From positions 1 through 10,413 of the forward strand of contig JAZNCH010000068.1 of assembly GCA_045587445.1 (NCBI GenBank): a DNA stretch of 10,413 nucleotides, written 5' to 3'. Positions within the stretch are counted from its first letter, which is position 1. Every line of letters begins with the position of its first letter. Positions 6,376-10,413 of the stretch are shown piece by piece. The notes beneath the pieces are model-generated. The model searched no databases and was not told where the DNA came from. It saw only the letters and a program-made list of their open reading frames with translations. Origin of the DNA: RGIG1995 sp045587445 (lineage in GTDB: Bacteria > Bacillota > Clostridia > Oscillospirales > CAG-272). The position numbers and the translations under genes were made by a program.

Positions 6376-7308
6376 ATGACATTGAATATACTTCATACAA
6401 GATATGCACTTGAGGTTGCAAAAAGCGGTTCCATCAGCAAAGCCTCACAAAAGTTATTTGTGGCAGTGCCCAATATCAGCCGTTCAATTAAAGAACTTGA
6501 AAAAGAACTGGGAATAAACATTTTCGAAAGATATTCCAAAGGTGTTAAACTTACACGCGAGGGCGAAATTTTTATCAGCTATGCAAAAGACTTGCTAAAC
6601 CAAATAGACTACATCGATACCATTTATAAAGAAAATGCTTCACAAAAGCAACGTTTTTTTATATCAGTTCCCCACGCATTCTACATTTTAGAAGCATTTT
6701 CGGTATTTTCAAACAGAATATCCAACACCAACGGCGAACTTATTTATAAAGAAAATGATGCTACCTCTACAATAAAAAGCGTTTTTGACTACGATTACCA
6801 TTTGGGAATAATACGTTACTCAAAAGAATATGATAATTTCTACAAAAAGCAACTTGATGAAAAGAATTTATGCTACGAAGTGATAACCGAATTTTCTCCG
6901 GTAATACTTACAAACAAAAACTCTCCACTTGTGCAAAACTCCAAAGTACGCATAGATGAATTAAAAGATTATACAGAAATAATTCACTCAAATACGACCT
7001 CTCTCTTACATCCTTTTTCTCAAAAAAACAAAAAGGATTCCTTGGGATCAAACATTCTGATTTTTGAAGGTGCTCTTCAATACAGCATATTACAAGAAAA
7101 TAATTCAGCCTATATATGCACATCTCCCGTTTCACAAAAGATTTTGGAAAAAAACAATTTGGTTCAATTGGAGTGTACACCTTCACTCAATGTATTCAAA
7201 GATTTGTTGATATATCGAAAAGGTTATAAATTAAGTCCTCTCGACAATGAATTTATAACAGTGTTATGCGAAACCAAAAGAAAGCATCTTCCCAATCAAG
7301 ACGATTGA
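6376..7308 (+). CDS. LysR-type transcriptional regulator
   Basis: A 310-residue protein of standard LysR length. Residues 1-60 form the winged HTH, with AKSGSISKASQKLFVAVPNISRSIKELEKELGINIFERYSKG containing the helix-turn-helix and the wing entry. A linker helix follows at about 60-90. Residues 90-300 form the effector-binding domain with two Rossmann-like lobes; no specific ligand can be read from it. ATG 6376 is preceded by AAGGAG (6366-6371) with short 4-base spacing, and a strong promoter lies about 50 bases upstream. The gene is divergent from the LDH-family gene across 434 bases, the usual arrangement of a LysR regulator and its target, so regulation of that dehydrogenase is the best guess. 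The distance is larger than usual and decayed coding DNA lies between them. No T-rich terminator follows directly; the next one on this strand is at 7430-7458, inside IS200 DNA. Confidence 0.92.
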   Translation: MTLNILHTRYALEVAKSGSISKASQKLFVAVPNISRSIKELEKELGINIFERYSKGVKLTREGEIFISYAKDLLNQIDYIDTIYKENASQKQRFFISVPHAFYILEAFSVFSNRISNTNGELIYKENDATSTIKSVFDYDYHLGIIRYSKEYDNFYKKQLDEKNLCYEVITEFSPVILTNKNSPLVQNSKVRIDELKDYTEIIHSNTTSLLHPFSQKNKKDSLGSNILIFEGALQYSILQENNSAYICTSPVSQKILEKNNLVQLECTPSLNVFKDLLIYRKGYKLSPLDNEFITVLCETKRKHLPNQDD

Positions 7309-7326
7309 TTTTAACAAAAGTCAAGA

Positions 7327-7396
7327 CCACCGGTGAAACCGGTGGCTTGCACAGCCCCTATAAGGGGCTAATACAGGCTTCGTCCCTAAAAGGGAC
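7327..7396. repeat. Right-end hairpin chain of IS200 copy A
   Basis: Three perfect mini-hairpins stand in a row: CCACCGGT-GAA-ACCGGTGG (7327-7345), AGCCCCT-ATA-AGGGGCT (7353-7369) and GTCCCT-AAA-AGGGAC (7382-7396). The first two are joined by CTTGCAC. They lie downstream of the transposase stop, where the TnpA-recognised subterminal palindrome is expected. A closely similar arrangement follows copy B. Confidence 0.8.
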
Positions 7397-7429
7397 TACT
7401 GAAGTTTGACACCGCATTACAATTACAGG

Positions 7430-7458
7430 CAGCCGCTCACGTGCGGCTGTCTTTTTTT
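7430..7458 (+). terminator. Intrinsic terminator facing the transposase gene
   Basis: CAGCCGC (7430-7436) and GCGGCTG (7443-7449) pair around a 6-base loop and are followed by TCTTTTTTT on the plus strand. It would stop transcripts coming from the LysR side two bases before the end of the minus-strand transposase gene, limiting antisense read-through into it. There is no T-run in the minus direction. Confidence 0.8.
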
Positions 7459-7460
7459 GC

Positions 7461-7940
7461 CTACTTATTCTTAGCACCCGTGAACGGGTCTACATACTCT
7501 TTGAAACTTATCTGGTCCGAGGCATTATCTTCCTCCAACTGATTTCTGATGTATTCCGCTATCACCTTTTTGTTTCTTCCTACTGTATCTACATAATAGC
7601 CTCGGCACCAGAAATGTCGTGATCCGTACTTATACTTCAAATTTGCATGTCTGTCAAATATCATTAATGAACTTTTCCCCTTGAGATATCACATGAATTG
7701 TGCTATACTTATATGGGGCGGTATGCTTACCAGCATATGTATATGATCTACACATGCTTCTGCTTCTATTATTTCCACTCCTTTTTGTTCGCACAACTTT
7801 CTTAATATCTCTCCTATATCTTTTTTTATTTCTCCGTATATTGCTTGTCTTCGATATTTTGGCGCAAACACTATATGATATTGGCACCTATATTTCGAAT
7901 GTGCACTACTCTTTATTTCGTTTTTTTCTTTTCTTATCAT
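7461..7940 (-). pseudogene. tnpA: IS200 transposase TnpA, copy A, broken by one nonsense codon
   Basis: The frame from ATG 7940 to TAG 7461 encodes a 159-residue Y1 HUH transposase with one internal TGA at codon 84 (7691-7689). Before it are KYRCQYHIVFAPKYRRQ and the HUH motif His66-Ile-His68 in DHIHMLVSIPP. After it come GKSSLMIFDRHANLKYKYG, GYYVDTVG and the catalytic Tyr130 with Gln134 (YIRNQ). The family normally reads M-G-Y-L-K-G-K at the break, so GGA (Gly) became TGA by one base change; everything else looks intact, which points to a recent loss. GGAGG lies ten bases before the ATG and an extended -10 promoter further upstream. An intact enzyme would cut and rejoin single-stranded DNA at the hairpin ends ('peel and paste'). 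Longer readings starting at 8195 run into the IS left end and copy B and are not credible. Confidence 0.9.
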
Positions 7941-7995
7941 GTTTAAAAAACCTCCGTATATTTTGGGTGTAATGCGGTCGCCAAACCTTATTCCC

Positions 7996-8024
7996 ATTAT
8001 ATCACGAAGGTTTTTTATTACATA
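7996..8024 (-). promoter_or_regulatory. Extended -10 promoter of IS200 copy A transposase
   Basis: On the minus strand TGATATAAT (8004-7996) is a perfect -10 with the TGn extension, about 55 bases before the transposase ATG. The -35 (TATGTA at 8024-8019, spacing 17) is weak, as extended -10 promoters allow. A 7-bp inverted repeat, AAACCTT (7983-7989) / AAGGTTT (8007-8013), brackets it. Confidence 0.55.
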
Positions 8025-8042
8025 TACTAAAGTGTTTTTTCG

Positions 8043-8082
8043 CCCCCAGTAAAACTGGGGGTTACTTTCCACGCCTAAAGGC
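8043..8082. repeat. Left-end hairpins of IS200 copy A
   Basis: CCCCCAGT-AAA-ACTGGGGG (8043-8061) is a perfect 8-bp hairpin, followed by the small GCCT-AA-AGGC (8073-8082). They lie 100-140 bases upstream of the copy A transposase start, where the left-end subterminal palindrome of an IS200 element is expected. Confidence 0.65.
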
Positions 8083-8095
8083 ACCAAATAATCAT

Positions 8096-8149
8096 AACCA
8101 CCGGCTAAGCCGGTGGTTTGCACAGGCGTATAACGCCATGTTACTGGCG
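8096..8149. repeat. Right-end hairpin chain of IS200 copy B
   Basis: AACCACCGGC-TAA-GCCGGTGGTT (8096-8118) is a perfect 10-bp hairpin, followed by TTGCACA and GGCGT-ATA-ACGCC (8125-8137). CGCCA...TGGCG (8134-8149) can form a competing hairpin that shares the ACGCC arm. Order, spacer and the ATA loop match the right end of copy A, while the arm sequences differ. Further small palindromes, CCGC-AA-GCGG (8180-8189) and CCGC-TAAA-GCGG (8200-8211), lie at the end of the remnant gene. Confidence 0.75.
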
Positions 8150-8191
8150 AGGCTGAAAGCCCACCGAATAATCTGCCAGCCGCAAGCGGTC

Positions 8192-8511
8192 TCAAGCTAC
8201 CGCTAAAGCGGTTGGTTTGTTTTTGAGTGCGTGTGCTTGCTCATCCGTAAATGGGTCTATAAGCTCTTCTATACTTATTTGCTCGTGCGCCAAATCTTCC
8301 TGTAATTGATTCTTTATATACGCAGTTATTGCTTCTATTATTTCTACCCCTTTCCATTCACACGATTTCCTTAATATTTGTTCTATGTCTCACTTAATTT
8401 TCCCATAAATTACTTGTCTGCGATATTTCGTCTGCGGTATTTTGGTGCAAATACTATATGTTACTTGCAATTCCATGTGGTGTGTGCTATACTGTTTGTG
8501 TCAATCTTCAT
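8192..8511 (-). pseudogene. tnpA: IS200 transposase TnpA, copy B, multiply broken and internally deleted
   Basis: From ATG 8511 the frame reads MKIDTNSIAHTTWNCK, then a TAA where the family has Tyr (of YHIVF), then HIVFAPKYRR. A 14-bp tandem duplication (8415-8428 and 8429-8442, 12 of 14 identical) shifts the frame. The second frame reads KYRRQVIYGKIK, a TGA, then DIEQILRKSCEWKGVEIIEA. At about 8329/8330 it jumps to YIKNQLQEDLAHEQISIEEL and IDPFT, ending at TGA 8192-8194. Compared with copy A, about 66 codons (its residues 61-126, including the HUH histidines) are missing, apparently in frame, while the catalytic Tyr segment remains. No ribosome binding site is seen. It cannot encode an active transposase. 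Confidence 0.85.
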
Positions 8512-8622
8512 CGACGGTTATGATTTTTAAAGATAAGCATCATTGGGCTATGAAAAGTCAATAAATCGCGAAACATAGTGCTTAAAAGAATGTAAATAAA
8601 TTTTAAAAATTACACCAATATG

Positions 8623-8651
8623 TTGACTTTTGATGGCTTTTTGAGTATCAT
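8623..8651 (+). promoter_or_regulatory. Sigma-A-type promoter of the symporter gene
   Basis: TTGACT (8623-8628) and TATCAT (8646-8651) are separated by 17 bases, each one mismatch from consensus. Transcription would start near 8658 and leave a leader of about 70 bases. The -35 is one arm of a 9-bp inverted repeat, AAAAGTCAA (8553-8561) / TTGACTTTT (8623-8631). Just before the ribosome binding site a weak AT hairpin is possible (8694-8712). Confidence 0.75.
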
Positions 8652-8728
8652 ATTCACATTGGATATTTATGTAATTTTTTGCAAGAATATTGCATATTAT
8701 CAAAAATAATATTTTGGAGGTTGAATCT

Positions 8729-10315
8729 GTGAGTGATAAAATACAGATTTTAATCGCGATGATTGCCTATATGACGGTGGTCATTGTAATTGGTGCGGTT
8801 TATGCTAAACGTGCTAACAAAAACTCGGAAGCGTATTTCCTTGGCGGACGTTCATTAGGCCCTTGGGTAACCGCTATGAGTGCTGAAGCTTCTGATATGA
8901 GTGGATGGCTCCTTATGGGACTCCCTGGCGTTGCTTATTGGTTCGGTCTTGCTGACGCTTTCTGGACAGCGTTGGGACTTGCTGTAGGTACATACGTTAA
9001 CTGGCTTATCGTTTCAAAGCGTTTGCGCCGTTATAGTATAAGGGCAAACAACTCTATAACCTTACCTGAATTTTTCTCAAACCGTTTCCGTGAAAAGAAA
9101 AAGACAATTATGCTTATCACTGCAGCATTTATTCTTATTTTCTTCACGGTTTATGCTTCCAGCTGTTTCGTAACCTGCGGAAAGCTTTTCTCAACCCTTT
9201 TTGGTACTTCTTATCATTCTATGTTGATTCTCGGTGCGGCATTCGTTCTTCTTTATACCGTTTTGGGTGGATTCCTTGCAGAAAGTGTTTCTGACTTTAT
9301 GCAGGCTATAGTTATGATAATAGCTCTTACTACGGTTGTAATTCTCGGAGTTATTAACGCGGGTGGCTTCGGTGCAATTATTGATAACGCAAAAGAAATC
9401 CCAGGCTTCCTCGAATTCTTCGGACTTGCACAACCTAAAGTTGATGAAGCAGGCAAACAGTTGTTTGATGGCGTTAAGCCTTTGTTTGAAAACGAAGCTG
9501 CTCCTTACGGACTTCTTACTGTGTTTTCAATGATGGCATGGGGTCTTGGATATTTCGGTATGCCTCAGGTTCTTCTTCGCTTTATGGCTATCCGCAAGGA
9601 ATCAGAGCTTAAGCGTTCACGCAGAATAGCTATGGTTTGGGTGCTTATTTCCCTTGCTGTTGCAGTATTTATCGGCATTGTCGGCAGACAGATATCCGTT
9701 GCAGACCTTGAAGGCTCTGAAGCACTTGCTACAAAAGGCGGGGCTGAGAACATATTTATCATTCTTGCTGAAAACTTCTTGCCTCCTATGGTTGCAGGAC
9801 TTGTTATGGCAGGTATTCTCGCTGCTACAATCAGCTCCTCCGACTCTTATTTGCTTATTGCCGCATCCGCTCTTTCAAAGAATATTTTCCAAGGTATTGT
9901 AAAGAAAGATGCAACTGATAAACAGGTTATGACAGTATCCAGAATAACCCTTTTAGTTCTCACTCTTATCGGCATACTTATTGCTTTAGATAAAGATAGC
10001 GTTATCTTCTCCATCGTTGCCTTCGCATGGGCGGGATTCGGCGCAACCTTCGGGCCTCTTATGTTGTTCTCACTTTTCTGGAAGCGTGTCAACAAAGCAG
10101 GTGCTATTGCAGGTATGATAAGCGGTGCAGGAATGGTATTCCTTTGGAAGCTTGTTATAAGCAAGGCAGGCGGTGCATTTGCTATCTACGAATTGCTCCC
10201 TGCGTTCATCTTCTCCTCGATTGTAATAGTTGTAGTTTCTCTCCTTACCAAAGCTCCTTCCAAGGAGATTGAAGAGGACTTCGAGGCAGTTCGGGTAGGA
10301 ACAGACGTTCAGTAA
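8729..10315 (+). CDS. putP: Sodium/solute symporter of the PutP (sodium/proline) type
   Basis: A 528-residue integral membrane protein of the SSS family. GTG 8729 is chosen as start because GGAGG (8716-8720) lies eight bases upstream; the longer frame from TTG 8690 has no ribosome binding site. The signature SAEASDMSGWLLMGLPG (51-67) matches PutP, with Asp56, Ser58 and Trp60 at the positions of E. coli Asp55, Ser57 and Trp59 used for Na+ and proline. NWLIVSKRLRRYS and ITLPEFFSNRF follow, as in PutP. WGLGYFGMPQVLLRFMA and GILAATISSSDSYLL (the second Na+ site region) complete the pattern. About 12-13 hydrophobic segments are expected. The loop before WGLGYFG (around KVDEAGKQLFDGVKPLFENE) is longer than in the E. 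coli protein. It likely imports proline with Na+, though related SSS members carry other substrates. It is monocistronic here, with its own promoter and terminator. Confidence 0.88.
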   Translation: MSDKIQILIAMIAYMTVVIVIGAVYAKRANKNSEAYFLGGRSLGPWVTAMSAEASDMSGWLLMGLPGVAYWFGLADAFWTALGLAVGTYVNWLIVSKRLRRYSIRANNSITLPEFFSNRFREKKKTIMLITAAFILIFFTVYASSCFVTCGKLFSTLFGTSYHSMLILGAAFVLLYTVLGGFLAESVSDFMQAIVMIIALTTVVILGVINAGGFGAIIDNAKEIPGFLEFFGLAQPKVDEAGKQLFDGVKPLFENEAAPYGLLTVFSMMAWGLGYFGMPQVLLRFMAIRKESELKRSRRIAMVWVLISLAVAVFIGIVGRQISVADLEGSEALATKGGAENIFIILAENFLPPMVAGLVMAGILAATISSSDSYLLIAASALSKNIFQGIVKKDATDKQVMTVSRITLLVLTLIGILIALDKDSVIFSIVAFAWAGFGATFGPLMLFSLFWKRVNKAGAIAGMISGAGMVFLWKLVISKAGGAFAIYELLPAFIFSSIVIVVVSLLTKAPSKEIEEDFEAVRVGTDVQ

Positions 10316-10329
10316 ATTATTAACAAAAC

Positions 10330-10375
10330 AAACCGAAGCGGATGCTTTTGCATTCGTTTCGGTTTTTGCTTTTTC
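10330..10375 (+). terminator. Intrinsic terminator of the symporter gene
   Basis: A 16-bp stem with two G-T wobbles, AAACCGAAGCGGATGC (10330-10345) and GCATTCGTTTCGGTTT (10350-10365), closes a TTTT tetraloop and runs into a T-rich tail (10363-10375). It begins 15 bases after the stop codon. Confidence 0.9.
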
Positions 10376-10413
10376 AGATTCAATTTGCGTTTTTGCTTTT
10401 GCTTTTTTGATTC

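Larger units (their letters stand above)
7320..8090 (-). mobile_element. IS200-type insertion sequence, copy A (inactive; ends approximate)
   Basis: A single-gene IS200 element of roughly 770 bp with its transposase gene on the minus strand. The right end is placed just outside the outermost hairpin (7327-7345). The left end is placed between hairpins 8043-8082 and the right end of copy B. Elements of this family lack terminal inverted repeats and use subterminal hairpins, as seen here; they do not duplicate their target, so the exact ends cannot be read off. It appears to have inserted at, or next to, the right end of copy B. The transposase has an internal stop, so the copy could move only if a transposase were supplied in trans. 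Confidence 0.75.
8090..8511 (-). mobile_element. IS200-type insertion sequence, copy B (heavily decayed remnant)
   Basis: This second IS200 copy, in the same orientation as copy A and directly behind it, consists of a right-end hairpin chain (8096-8149) and a truncated transposase gene (8192-8511). No convincing left-end hairpin is seen upstream of 8511, so the left end is either lost or not recognisable. It is older than copy A judging by the number of lesions, which fits copy A having landed beside it later. Confidence 0.65.

Noticed and set aside
7689..7691. In-frame TGA in the IS200 transposase read as glycine (alternative genetic code)
   Set aside because: The XRE, recombinase and LysR genes all end at TGA in sensible places and none has internal TGA codons, so the standard code applies and the gene is broken.
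7411..7978. 10-bp inverted repeat ACCGCATTAC / GTAATGCGGT around IS200 copy A, and AATCATAACC / GGTTATGATT (8090-8099, 8516-8525) around copy B, as terminal inverted repeats
   Set aside because: IS200 elements have no terminal inverted repeats, the copy A pair lies inside the hairpin ends, and 10-bp pairs of this kind are expected by chance over such distances.
7320..8211. The row of small hairpins as a CRISPR array
   Set aside because: The palindromes differ in sequence and spacing, there are no repeat-spacer units of constant length, and no cas genes are present.
8690..8728. TTG at 8690 as the symporter start
   Set aside because: It has no ribosome binding site, adds 13 residues not expected in PutP, and a GGAGG is ideally placed for GTG 8729.

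Overview
The window looks like a chromosomal piece of a low-GC anaerobic member of the Bacillota, class Clostridia (probably an Oscillospiraceae-like gut or rumen bacterium). The evidence is the electron-bifurcating NfnAB pair, the Clostridia-type XRE / serine recombinase module, AGGAGG-type ribosome binding sites, sigma-A-like promoters and IS200 sequences of a kind common in gut Clostridia. The genus cannot be fixed from the sequence alone.

Layout. (1) 1-2322, plus strand: the right end of an integrated mobile element. It holds the C-terminal part of an XRE-type HTH regulator, a small SWIM zinc-finger protein and a 508-residue large serine recombinase, tightly spaced like an operon. The recombinase ORF runs into a strong bidirectional terminator that also serves the convergent nfnB, so the element boundary probably lies at about 2230-2341. 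(2) 2342-4617, minus strand: the nfnA-nfnB operon, encoding the NADH-dependent reduced ferredoxin:NADP+ oxidoreductase. (3) 4618-4999: AT-rich intergenic DNA with a weak promoter candidate and one hairpin. (4) 5000-5941, minus strand: an LDH-family 2-hydroxyacid dehydrogenase that carries Arg where lactate dehydrogenases normally have the specificity Gln. (5) 5942-6375: intergenic DNA with a decayed gene remnant and a good plus-strand promoter overlapped by tandem repeats. (6) 6376-7308, plus strand: a LysR-type regulator divergent from the dehydrogenase. (7) 7320-8511: two tandem, minus-strand IS200-type elements, both dead. Copy A has one in-frame nonsense codon. Copy B has two nonsense codons, a 14-bp duplication and an in-frame internal deletion. 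Their downstream ends carry similar chains of small hairpins. (8) 8729-10315, plus strand: a PutP-type sodium/solute symporter with a clear promoter and intrinsic terminator.

How the parts may work together. NfnAB exchanges electrons among NADH, NADPH and ferredoxin, and the neighbouring dehydrogenase consumes or makes NADH by interconverting a 2-keto and a 2-hydroxy acid, so the central block is fermentative redox metabolism. The LysR protein is a plausible but unproven regulator of the dehydrogenase. The left block is foreign DNA, and the IS200 pair is decayed insertion-sequence debris between the LysR gene and putP. No tRNA, rRNA or CRISPR array was seen. I found no clearly novel complete system. 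The points most worth checking are the SWIM protein between XRE and integrase, the integrase/terminator fusion, the Arg-bearing dehydrogenase and the covarying IS200 end hairpins.
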